From assembly GCF_029351045.1 (NCBI RefSeq), contig NZ_JARKIN010000001.1, positions 3,832,501-3,896,500 on the forward strand: a stretch of DNA of 64,000 nt, given 5' to 3'. The position numbers and the translations under genes are program-made. Under the pieces are notes generated by a model. That model was not told where the DNA came from. It worked only from the letters and a program-made list of their open reading frames with translations, and searched no databases. This DNA is from Streptomyces sp. WMMB303 (GTDB lineage Bacteria > Actinomycetota > Actinomycetes > Streptomycetales > Streptomycetaceae). The number at the start of each line of letters is the position of its first letter. The stretch's first letter is position 1. Shown one piece after another: positions 25,841 through 33,879 of this stretch.

Positions 25841-26670
25841 GCTCCGGCTCCGACGCCGAGCCTGCTGCCGGACGGGTACGCTTCCGCTCCCGCTCCGTCC
25901 CGTTCCCACACGGCCCACGGGCGGTCGCCCCGGGCGTAGGCGGTGTCGAGTGCGGCCCGCTCCTTGACGGTGTCGGTCGGTTTCCAGAACCCGCGGTGCT
26001 GGTGCGCCACCAGCCGGCCGTGCTTGGCCAGTCCGGCGCATCCGTCGGCGACCAGGTCGCCGTTCTCGGGTATGTGGTCGAAGACCTCCTGACGGAGCAC
26101 GAAGTAGCCGCCGTTCTCCCACAGCGGCAGTTCGCTCACCGCGGTGATGCCCCCGACCAGCCCGTCCTCGCCCAGTTCGACGCAGTGGAACGAGGACTGC
26201 GGGGGCACCACCATCATCGACGCGCCGGCGTCGCGCCGCGTGAACCGCTCGATCATCTGCGGGAGCGGAGCGTCGGTGAGCACGTCGGCGTAGTTGGCCA
26301 GGAACATCTCGTCGCCGTCCAGGTGCTCGCGCACCCGGCGCAGCCGCTCCCCGATCGGAGAGGCGATGCCGGTCTGCGCGAACGTGATGGTCCAGTCGGC
26401 GATGTCGGTGGACAGCAGTTCGGTCCGACCGTTGCGCAGTACGAAGTCGTTGGAGGCGGTCTCCTCGTAGGTGAGGAAGAAGTTCTTGATGTGGTGGGCC
26501 CCGTATCCGAGGCACAGGATGAACTCCGTGTGCCCGTAGTGCGCGTAGTAGCGCATGACGTGCCAGATCAGCGGCCGCGGGCCGACCATCGCCATCGGCT
26601 TGGGGATGTCGTCGGAGGCTCCGCTGCGCATCCGCAGCCCGTAGCCGCCGCAGAACAGTACGACCTTCAT
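25837..26670 (-). CDS. sugar-1-phosphate nucleotidyltransferase, glucose-1-phosphate cytidylyltransferase-like
   Basis: A 277-residue nucleotidyltransferase. The G-G-Y-G-L-R-M-R start (L-F-C-G-G-Y-G-L-R) is the CTP-type variant of the G-x-G-T-R loop, and K-P-M-A-M-V-G-P-R-P and G-Y-G-A-H-H-I-K-N-F-F match RfbF-like cytidylyltransferases; the later W-E-N-G-G-Y-F-V and G-F-W-K-P-T-D-T also fit. It would make CDP-glucose or a related CDP-sugar, the entry to the deoxy/branched sugar branch. 4-bp overlaps on both sides. Confidence 0.82.
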   Translation of the reverse strand: MKVVLFCGGYGLRMRSGASDDIPKPMAMVGPRPLIWHVMRYYAHYGHTEFILCLGYGAHHIKNFFLTYEETASNDFVLRNGRTELLSTDIADWTITFAQTGIASPIGERLRRVREHLDGDEMFLANYADVLTDAPLPQMIERFTRRDAGASMMVVPPQSSFHCVELGEDGLVGGITAVSELPLWENGGYFVLRQEVFDHIPENGDLVADGCAGLAKHGRLVAHQHRGFWKPTDTVKERAALDTAYARGDRPWAVWERDGAGAEAYPSGSRLGVGAGA

Positions 26671-27917
26671 GATGTGACCTCGACGATGCTCAGTTCCGGG
26701 ATGGGAAAGACCAGTCGGCCGCCCCAGGCGTGCACGTAGGACAGCTGCTCGATCAGTTCGGTGCGCAGGTTCCAGGGGAGGATCAGCACGTAGTCCGGCC
26801 GGTCGGTGCCGATCTGCTCGGGCGGCAGGATCGGGATCCGGGTGCCCGGGGTGAACCTGCCGTGCTTGTAGGGGTTGCGGTCGACGGTGTACGGGAGCAG
26901 GTCCGGCCGGATGCCGCAGTGGTTCAGCAGGGTGTTGCCCTTGCCGGGGGCGCCGTAGCCGACGACCGTCTCACCGCGCTCGGCCGCCTCGATCAGGAAC
27001 CGCAGGAGGTCCCTGCGCACCTTCGCCACCCGCGCGGAGAACTCGGTGTAGCCGCTCAGCTCGTGCAGCCCGGCGGCCTTCTCCCGGTCCAGCAGCTCGG
27101 CCACCCGTGGAGTCGGCTCCCCGGCTGCGCCGGTCGGCCGGGCCCACAGTCGGATGGAGCCGCCGTGTGTGGGCAGCAGTTCGACGTCCACGAGCGCCAG
27201 CCCGCCGGTGGCCAGCGCCCGGGCCGCGGAAGCGACCGTGTAGTACTGGAAGTGCTCGTGGTAGATCGTGTCGTACTGGTTCTGCTCGATCAGGGTCAGC
27301 AGGTGCTGCACCTCGATCGAGACCCAGCCGTCGTCCGCGACCAGCGCGCGCAGCCCCCGGGTGAACCCGACCACGTCGGGGATGTGCGCGTACACATTGT
27401 TCGCCACGACCAGGTCCGCCGCTCCGTGCTCGGCGCGGACGGCCGAACCGGTGGCCGGGTCGAGGAACTCCGTGCGGGTCGGAACGCCCGCGTCCCGCGC
27501 CGCGACGCCGACGTTGACCGACGGCTCGATGCCCAGGCAGCGGATTCCCCGGTCCACCAGGTGCCGCAGCAGGTACCCGTCGTTGCTCGCGACCTCGACC
27601 ACGAAGGCGTCTCTCTCCGCGGAGTCGAGGGCGAGCCTGCGCACGGCGTCGGCGACGAACGTGCGCGCGTGCTCCACCCAGGACGTCGAGAAGGAGGAGA
27701 AGTAGGCGTACTGGGTGAACGTGTCCTCCGGAGTGATCAGCGGAGGGATCTGCGCGAGCCGGCAGTCGGTGCACACCCGCAGATGCAGCGGGTACGTCGG
27801 CTCGGGCTGGTCGAGTTGGTCGGCGGCCAGGAAGCTCTCGCACGGTGGCGTCGCGCCGAGGTCGACCACGCTCGTCAACGCTTCCGAGCCGCAGAGCCGG
27901 CATCGTGTCATCTGCAT
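26667..27917 (-). CDS. SAM-dependent sugar C-methyltransferase with zinc-binding head
   Basis: A 416-residue three-part methyltransferase of the TylC3/NovU/EryBIII type: N-terminal zinc-binding domain (C-R-L-C-G near residue 5 and C-T-D-C near residue 50), central SAM-binding domain with V-V-E-V-A-S-N-D-G-Y-L-L (about 107-118), and a C-terminal domain with G-Y-G-A-P-G-K-G-N-T-L-L-N. Relatives add a methyl group to C3 or C5 of 4-keto nucleotide sugars. Here the activated sugar is probably CDP-linked. ATG at 27917; the ATG at 27911 overlaps the upstream stop as ATGA and may be the real start. Confidence 0.83.
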   Translation of the reverse strand: MQMTRCRLCGSEALTSVVDLGATPPCESFLAADQLDQPEPTYPLHLRVCTDCRLAQIPPLITPEDTFTQYAYFSSFSTSWVEHARTFVADAVRRLALDSAERDAFVVEVASNDGYLLRHLVDRGIRCLGIEPSVNVGVAARDAGVPTRTEFLDPATGSAVRAEHGAADLVVANNVYAHIPDVVGFTRGLRALVADDGWVSIEVQHLLTLIEQNQYDTIYHEHFQYYTVASAARALATGGLALVDVELLPTHGGSIRLWARPTGAAGEPTPRVAELLDREKAAGLHELSGYTEFSARVAKVRRDLLRFLIEAAERGETVVGYGAPGKGNTLLNHCGIRPDLLPYTVDRNPYKHGRFTPGTRIPILPPEQIGTDRPDYVLILPWNLRTELIEQLSYVHAWGGRLVFPIPELSIVEVTS

Positions 27918-29155
27918 CTGCTGTTCCCATCCCCCCTGCGCGCCGGGCCGTCCCCGGCGCGATCCGGTGCTGACCGACCCGCGATCGCGGTGCGGTACTC
28001 CTCCACCAGACGGTCCAGCCCGACAGCCGGGCTGAAGTCCTGCTCGTATCGGTGCCGGGCCGCTCGGCCCAGCTCACCGTTGCGGGCCGGTCCGGCCACG
28101 ATCCGGCGGATGCAGGAGGCGAGCGAGGCCGCGTCCCCCGGCCGGTGCAGCAGCCCGCTCACCCCGTCCTCGACGAGTTCGACGAAGGCGCCGTGCCCGG
28201 CGGCGACCGCCGGCACCCCCGCCGCCATGGCCTCCACGACCACCAGGCCGAACGCCTCCAGCCACGTCGAGGGGGCCACCACCGCGACCGACCGCGCGAC
28301 CGCCTGCCGGCACTGCTCCGAGTCGTACAGGCCCACGTACCGCACGTCGTCCCGGCCTGCCGCCCAGGCGCTCGCCTCGCCCTCCAGCGGCCCCGTTCCG
28401 GCGATCACCAGAGGCACACCCACACCGCCGGCCGCGGCGATCGCATCCCACGCGGCCATGAGCAGCCGGACGCCCTTGGTCTCCGCGAGCCGGCCGAGAT
28501 AGAGCAGATGTTCGCCGGGGCCCGCTCGGCGGCCGCCCGGGTCGGGCACGAAGTTGTGCTTCACCGCCAGCCGCTCGGGGGGCATGCCGGCCCGCACCAG
28601 GACGTCACGCTGCGCCGCGGAGATGCACAGGAACCGCTCGACTCCGGACCACCAGCGCCGCCGGTTGACCGACAGACTGACCGCGAGGGGCACCGTCGCC
28701 AGCCGGGAGCCGCGGTAGCAGCCGTGCCGGACGGCGGGCAGCGGTGCCGCGCCCACACACTCCGCGCACGGCCGGCCGTCGCGCTGCAACGTGCCGGGCG
28801 GGCAGATCTGGGTGTAGTTGTGCAGGGTGGCCACGGCGGGCACGCCGGCATCGGCGCAGGCGGCCAGCACCGCGGGCGACAGCAGCGGGAAGACGTTGTG
28901 GACGTGCACCACGTCCGGCCGCTCGGCGCGGAGCCGGGCGGTGAGCTCGGCGCGGACCCGCGGGTTCCACGGGACCAGCAGCGGCAGCGCGGCCTTGCCC
29001 GGCAGGGAGCGGGCGGCGATGTCGTCGCTGCGCCGCTCGAAGACCCCGACCCGGTGTCCGGCCGCGCGCAGCAGCCCGACCTCCTGGTCGACGACCTTGT
29101 TCTCCCCGCTCGGCTGCGCCGAGGCGTAGCGGTTGTGCACCACGAGGACATGCAT
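27908..29155 (-). CDS. family 4 glycosyltransferase (GT-B)
   Basis: A 415-residue GT-B enzyme. The donor-binding half has L-L-Y-L-G-R-L-A-E-T-K-G-V and the E-x7-E motif W-L-E-A-F-G-L-V-V-V-E-A-M-A-A-G-V-P; the N-terminal half has V-H-V-H-N-V-F-P. A cysteine cluster (P-C-A-E-C, H-G-C-Y-R-G, about residues 138-155) is typical of a GT4 subset found in capsule loci. It transfers one sugar to the growing repeat unit. ATG at 29155. Confidence 0.87.
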   Translation of the reverse strand: MHVLVVHNRYASAQPSGENKVVDQEVGLLRAAGHRVGVFERRSDDIAARSLPGKAALPLLVPWNPRVRAELTARLRAERPDVVHVHNVFPLLSPAVLAACADAGVPAVATLHNYTQICPPGTLQRDGRPCAECVGAAPLPAVRHGCYRGSRLATVPLAVSLSVNRRRWWSGVERFLCISAAQRDVLVRAGMPPERLAVKHNFVPDPGGRRAGPGEHLLYLGRLAETKGVRLLMAAWDAIAAAGGVGVPLVIAGTGPLEGEASAWAAGRDDVRYVGLYDSEQCRQAVARSVAVVAPSTWLEAFGLVVVEAMAAGVPAVAAGHGAFVELVEDGVSGLLHRPGDAASLASCIRRIVAGPARNGELGRAARHRYEQDFSPAVGLDRLVEEYRTAIAGRSAPDRAGDGPARRGDGNSRCR

Positions 29156-29157
29156 GC

Positions 29158-30393
29158 TCAAGTCACCTCCCGGTTCGGATTCAGGGCGTGCGGCCGGCCG
29201 CGGCGTCCGGAGGCGTCGGGAAGCGGGGAAGGAGCGGTCTCGGCGGGCGGGGCCAGCAGCGAGGCGGCGACGGCCAGATGCAGCAGATAGGGCGAGGCGT
29301 CGCCCAACCCGGCCTCGGTGTAGGAGGCGAGGGCGCAGTAGCTGATCAGGAAGATCGCGCAGGCCCGGGACAGCGACGGGGGCCGCAGCAGCGCGCCGCC
29401 GCCCAGCACCACGAACAGCGCGGCCACCAGGGCGATGCCGATCAGGCCCTGCTCCTGGTAGACGGCCAGCCAGCTGTTGTCGATCGGCAGCCCGTCGAAC
29501 GACTTGTCGCCCAGGCCCGCGCCGAACAGCTTCTCGACGGCCGTGCGGGGTGCCTCCAGCAGAGCGTCCCAGACCTTGGCCCGGCCGGTGAGGCTGGTGA
29601 AGTTCTCCTGGCTCTGCCCGCGCAGGAACCACGCCCGCAGCGCGGGGCCGAACCCCACCGCGGCCACCGCGGCGCACAGCACGGTCCACACGAAGCAGCG
29701 GCGCGCCGCGGCGCTGGTCAGGACGAGCGAGCCGATCGCCAGCGCCAGCCCTGCGAACAGGCCGAGGGTGGCCGTCCGGGTGTGGGTCAGCGCGAGGAGA
29801 ACGGCCGACGGCACGATGACAGCGGCCGCGCTGCCCTTGTCGGTCCGGTGGCCCAGCAGGAGCAGCACGGTGAGCCCGATGAGCACCGCGGCGTACTGCC
29901 CGATCTGCGGCGGAGTGAGCGGCCACAGCGCGCCGACCAGCCGGCCGCCGTAGAGGTCGGGCAGTGCGGCGCCCGGCGAGAGGAGCGCGCCCGCTGCCAC
30001 CGAGCCGAGCACCGCCAGATACATCCGGATGTGGTGTCTGACGAACGTCGCGCTGCCGTCCCACCAGCGGCTGAGCAGCCACAGCGTGCTGACGAAGAGA
30101 GCCAGCCGGGCGCAGCGGAACAGCGCGCCGAGCCCGGATTCCGGATGCGCGCTGGAGATCACGCTCGGCACCAGCAGCAGCGTGAGCAGGAGCAGATAGC
30201 CACCGGGCCGGATGGACGGCCGGGGATTGAGCACGAGCGCCAGCGCGAACGCGGCCACCAGCGCGCCCATGGTGACCAGTTGGATGAGGGAGCGGGGCAG
30301 CGGGATGATGGTCCTCGCCCCGGCGGAGCCGAGCGTGTTGAGGATCAGCAGTCCCCAGACGACTCCGACGGTCCTCGGTGTGTGCTGTCCCAT
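29158..30393 (-). CDS. Wzy-like O-antigen polymerase/ligase membrane protein
   Basis: A 411-residue membrane protein with about 11 helices and one large external loop (about residues 275-330) preceding a helix with N-S-W-L-A-V-Y-Q-E-Q-G-L-I-G, the Wzy_C (O-antigen ligase) family signature. It should polymerise lipid-linked repeat units at the outer face. The start is the ATG at 30393 (the open frame extends to 30528). Separated by 1-2 bp from neighbours. Confidence 0.8.
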   Translation of the reverse strand: MGQHTPRTVGVVWGLLILNTLGSAGARTIIPLPRSLIQLVTMGALVAAFALALVLNPRPSIRPGGYLLLLTLLLVPSVISSAHPESGLGALFRCARLALFVSTLWLLSRWWDGSATFVRHHIRMYLAVLGSVAAGALLSPGAALPDLYGGRLVGALWPLTPPQIGQYAAVLIGLTVLLLLGHRTDKGSAAAVIVPSAVLLALTHTRTATLGLFAGLALAIGSLVLTSAAARRCFVWTVLCAAVAAVGFGPALRAWFLRGQSQENFTSLTGRAKVWDALLEAPRTAVEKLFGAGLGDKSFDGLPIDNSWLAVYQEQGLIGIALVAALFVVLGGGALLRPPSLSRACAIFLISYCALASYTEAGLGDASPYLLHLAVAASLLAPPAETAPSPLPDASGRRGRPHALNPNREVT

Positions 30394-30394
30394 C

Positions 30395-31927
30395 TCACCC
30401 ACCGCCCAGGGGCCGGAAGGTGCTGCCCGCGTCCTGCCGGTAGGGCGCGGCCTGCCACTGACCCGAGTCGAGGACCCGGCTCGGGTCGTGGGCGACGAAG
30501 CTCCACGGCCCCATGTAGACGTTGTCATGCCAGCGGTTGTGCTGCTTGTGGGTGATCGCCTCGGCCACCCGGTCGCCCTGGTAGGGCGACCAGTCCGGGT
30601 AGGTGCCGTAGTTGGCCAGCAGCGCCATGCGGCCGCACGTGACCGTGCACTCGACGACGGAGGTGTCCAGCACGAAGCGGTTGTCGTGGATGTCCACGCG
30701 CTGGGTCTTCCACCGGCAGTCGCTGTGGAGCGGCGGGTCGGCGATCGCCGGGCGCGTGCAGCGGTCGGTGTCCTTCACCAGCAGGGTGCAGGAGCCGGTG
30801 GAGGTGTTGGCCGGGCTGTTGCAGAACCGGTCGGCGTTCTCCCACAGGGTGATACCGGACCAGTTGTTCTCCAGCACGTTGCGGTAGATCTCGATCCTGT
30901 CCGTGCGGGCCGGGATCCGCGGTTCGCCGCCGGCTTCGGACAGGTAGACGGTCCCGAACGGGAAGCTGTCCCCGCGGTCGGCGTATCTGCGTCCCTCGAC
31001 CCAGTTGTTGCGCCGGATGGTGTTCTCGCGGACGACCGCGTTGTAGCCGGCCTCGTAGATCAGCGCGGCACCGTCATTGGCCTCCAGGACATTGTCCTCG
31101 ACGCGGAAGTCGTTGTTGTTGGTATCCGCCCACAACCCGGCTCCGCGGTTGTCGTGCACCCAGTTGCCGCGGATGTCGGCACCGTCGACGGCCCAGAACT
31201 TGACGCCGCCGGTGCAGCCGCAGCCGGGCCGCCGCCGCTCCCAGTCGTCGCGGTTGTTGTCCGCGATCTCGTTGTCCTCGACCACCAGACCGCTGATACC
31301 GCCGGACGCCTTGTAGGCGTTCATCCCGTACTGTCCGTTGCCGCGCAGGCAACTGGCGCGGACCCGTTGGCGGGCACCGGCCATCAGCCCGGCGCCGGAG
31401 TTGTACTGGATCCTGGCGTGCTCGATCACCCATCCGTCGGCCGAGTCGTGGTTGACCACGCCCTCGTCGTGCGGCGCGACGAAGCCCTGCACGGTCAGGT
31501 GCCGGATGGTGACGTCGCGGGCGCTGCCACCGAACGCGTACTGGTTGGTCTTCCGGCCGTCGAGCACCGCGCCCGGCGCACCGAGGTAGCTGTCGCCCTT
31601 CTTCGGGACGACCTGGGCGTGGCGGCCCGGCTCGAGCCGGTGCTCGCCGGGCCGGAGCCAGAAGACGGTGTTCGGAGGGCTGCTCCGGGTCTTCGCGGCC
31701 AGGTCACCGACCACCGCGGGGTCGACCCGCACCGCGCCCGCGGGCGGCTTCGCCGGGCCGGCCGCGGGCTCGGCGCACATCCGGGCCGCGGGACGGGCCG
31801 CGGACGAGGGCGGCGCCGCGCTCGGCTCCGCCGGGCCGCCGGTTGTGCCCACACAGCCGGTCGCCGCCACCAGGGCCAGTACCGGCGCCGCCACCGGTAA
31901 CGCCCGGTGCCGCCGTTCGATCCCCAC
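30395..31927 (-). CDS. secreted right-handed beta-helix lipoprotein (pectate-lyase-like)
   Basis: A 510-residue protein with a short basic head, hydrophobic segment and lipobox-like A-T-G-C (about residues 22-25), then a Pro/Ala linker and a right-handed parallel beta-helix with repeated V-x-D-N-x-I or I-x-x-N-W-V-H-D-N rungs (residues 110-450), including paired cysteines. Such proteins bind or cleave polysaccharides. The operon position suggests trimming or release of the product, or its anchoring outside. GTG at 31927 with GGGGGAGG just upstream. Confidence 0.75.
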   Translation of the reverse strand: MGIERRHRALPVAAPVLALVAATGCVGTTGGPAEPSAAPPSSAARPAARMCAEPAAGPAKPPAGAVRVDPAVVGDLAAKTRSSPPNTVFWLRPGEHRLEPGRHAQVVPKKGDSYLGAPGAVLDGRKTNQYAFGGSARDVTIRHLTVQGFVAPHDEGVVNHDSADGWVIEHARIQYNSGAGLMAGARQRVRASCLRGNGQYGMNAYKASGGISGLVVEDNEIADNNRDDWERRRPGCGCTGGVKFWAVDGADIRGNWVHDNRGAGLWADTNNNDFRVEDNVLEANDGAALIYEAGYNAVVRENTIRRNNWVEGRRYADRGDSFPFGTVYLSEAGGEPRIPARTDRIEIYRNVLENNWSGITLWENADRFCNSPANTSTGSCTLLVKDTDRCTRPAIADPPLHSDCRWKTQRVDIHDNRFVLDTSVVECTVTCGRMALLANYGTYPDWSPYQGDRVAEAITHKQHNRWHDNVYMGPWSFVAHDPSRVLDSGQWQAAPYRQDAGSTFRPLGGG

Positions 31928-31935
31928 GCCTCCCC

Positions 31936-33879
31936 CTAACCGCGGAACCTGAGTACGGTGACGAACCCCTCGGAGCTGTCGGTGAATCCGCTGCCGACCA
32001 GCGTCGTGGCGGGTTCCTTGCGCCCGAACCCGGCGGAGTACCAGCCCAGTGGCGGGTCGGTCTCGCCGCGATGCGCCCGCCAGGTCAGCCGCCCGGGCAG
32101 CTCGAGGACCGCGGAGCGGTCCTCGCCGTCCCGGGTCCAGCGGAGCACGGCCCGGTTCCCGACGAGCTCCGCGCTGACCGCCGGGCCGAGGTGGAACGCC
32201 AGGCGTGCGGCCCGGCGCGGTCCGCGCACCTCGTCCACCACCCGCAGCTCCCGGTTCGTGGCGGTCAGCTCCACCCGGCGACGGTGCACGGCGTGCCGGT
32301 AGCCGTCGTGCTCGGCGCACCAGCGGGCCGCGCCCTCCGCGGACGGGTCCGCGACCAGGACACGGCTGCGGGCGTGCCGGGTCCACAGGAACGGGCCGCC
32401 GGAGGCGGACTGGTCGGCGCCGTCCAGTTGCAGGGTGTTGTGGCCCAGGGTGGAACGGAAGTACTGCCGCCATCCGGGCTGCCCGTGGTAGCAGTACGTT
32501 CCCGGGTCGGCGAGGACGTCCACCCCGTCGTGCCGGACCTCCACGGACAGCGCGTCCGCGTGGGCGTGCGCGGCGATGGACAGGAACCCGTGCGGGCCGC
32601 CGTCGCAGCGGCACCAGATCTCCCCCGGGCCGCGCAGGATGGTCATGCCCGCGTCGGCGAAGTGGGCCGGACGGAGGGACGGACGGGTCACCGCCGGTGC
32701 GGTGGGCCGGATGAGCGCGGTCAGCAGCGGAGTGCGCGCATCGGTCCCGGTCACCGCCGGCCACCAGGCGAGTCGGCCGAACACGGCATCCCCGGTGGCC
32801 AGCAGCGAGGCCCAGCGGTCGGTGCCGTCGCCGTCCAGGACCAGCCCGTGCCCGTCGTCAGCGTCGCCCTGACGTGGCGGCCGCAGGCGGCTGTCCAGCA
32901 CGGCCGCGAGCGCGTCGGTCATCCGCAGCAGCACCAGCCGGATCGAGGCGGGGACGGGGACACCGGCGGCATCCGCCTCGGCCACCGCGGCCAGGCCGAG
33001 CTCCAGTACGAGTCCGTGGTACTCGGTGGCCGACTCGCGGTTCAGGCCGGAGGCGAAGGTGTTGCTGTGCAACTGCCGCTCCAGCGACCGCAGGGCCTCG
33101 GCACGCCACCGCGCGGAAGACGGGAACCACCCGAACGCGCAGGCCGCCGCAAACTGCCCGGCGGTCTCGGCGATGACGTGGTTGTTCGCCGACGAACCGC
33201 GGCTGGGGAAGGCGGCCAGCCAGCGCTGGTGGTGCCATATCTGGGCCAGCGCCACCGGATTGTCCTCGAACAGCCCCGCCGCGCCCGGCCAGCCCTCCAG
33301 CAGCCGACGGATCCACACCCAGGAGAGCAGTCGGATGCCCAGCTCGATGCCGCTGACCCAGTGCACGCCGCACAGCGGCGGGTTGCCCCGCCACCACGAC
33401 CGCAGATGCCCGGCAGTCCGCTCCGCGTACCGCTCGTCGCCGGTGAGCGCGTAGGCGGCGGCGAGCACGGTGAGGTACTGGTGCCGGGAGAGTTCCCAGA
33501 TCTGCTTGATGTCCCCGACCGCGTCCTCGTCCCGGTAGGGCACGTCGAAGGCATAACCGCGCGGAGCACGGAGCCCGGTCTTCGGGTCGTACCACCAGTC
33601 CGGGTCGGCCAGGTCAGCGCGCTCCACGCCGAAGTACGCGACGTGCCCCTCCAGCAGCCGGTCCGCCTCGGCGACGAGCCGTTTCGCGGCGTCAGGGGGC
33701 ACCGCGGCGAGTGCCCCGGCCGGCAGTACGGCGGTGAACCGGGCGCCGGTCACCCGCGGGCAGTCCGGCCGTGCGGACCGCCGGCGACGCCTGCGCACCG
33801 CGTCGCCGGCGCGGCCGAGTGCCTCTCCGGGGCCCATCCGGGACAGCCGCCGCAGGTACCAGCCCGCGCTCATCGTCAT
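31936..33879 (-). CDS. heparinase II/III-family polysaccharide lyase-like protein
   Basis: A 647-residue protein with the alpha/alpha-toroid N-terminal domain (about residues 60-330, with S-G-I-E-L-G-I-R and N-N-H-V-I-A-E) and the beta-sandwich Hepar_II_III C-terminal domain (A-H-A-H-A-D-A-L-S-V-E-V and D-P-G-T-Y-C-Y). Catalytic-type asparagine-histidine (N-N-H), tyrosine and histidine motifs are all present. No signal peptide is visible, common in this subfamily, which occurs in capsule clusters beside AsnB and two-domain dehydrogenases. It may act on uronic-acid-containing oligosaccharides inside the cell or be exported by an unknown route. ATG overlaps the upstream stop. Confidence 0.82.
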   Translation of the reverse strand: MTMSAGWYLRRLSRMGPGEALGRAGDAVRRRRRRSARPDCPRVTGARFTAVLPAGALAAVPPDAAKRLVAEADRLLEGHVAYFGVERADLADPDWWYDPKTGLRAPRGYAFDVPYRDEDAVGDIKQIWELSRHQYLTVLAAAYALTGDERYAERTAGHLRSWWRGNPPLCGVHWVSGIELGIRLLSWVWIRRLLEGWPGAAGLFEDNPVALAQIWHHQRWLAAFPSRGSSANNHVIAETAGQFAAACAFGWFPSSARWRAEALRSLERQLHSNTFASGLNRESATEYHGLVLELGLAAVAEADAAGVPVPASIRLVLLRMTDALAAVLDSRLRPPRQGDADDGHGLVLDGDGTDRWASLLATGDAVFGRLAWWPAVTGTDARTPLLTALIRPTAPAVTRPSLRPAHFADAGMTILRGPGEIWCRCDGGPHGFLSIAAHAHADALSVEVRHDGVDVLADPGTYCYHGQPGWRQYFRSTLGHNTLQLDGADQSASGGPFLWTRHARSRVLVADPSAEGAARWCAEHDGYRHAVHRRRVELTATNRELRVVDEVRGPRRAARLAFHLGPAVSAELVGNRAVLRWTRDGEDRSAVLELPGRLTWRAHRGETDPPLGWYSAGFGRKEPATTLVGSGFTDSSEGFVTVLRFRG

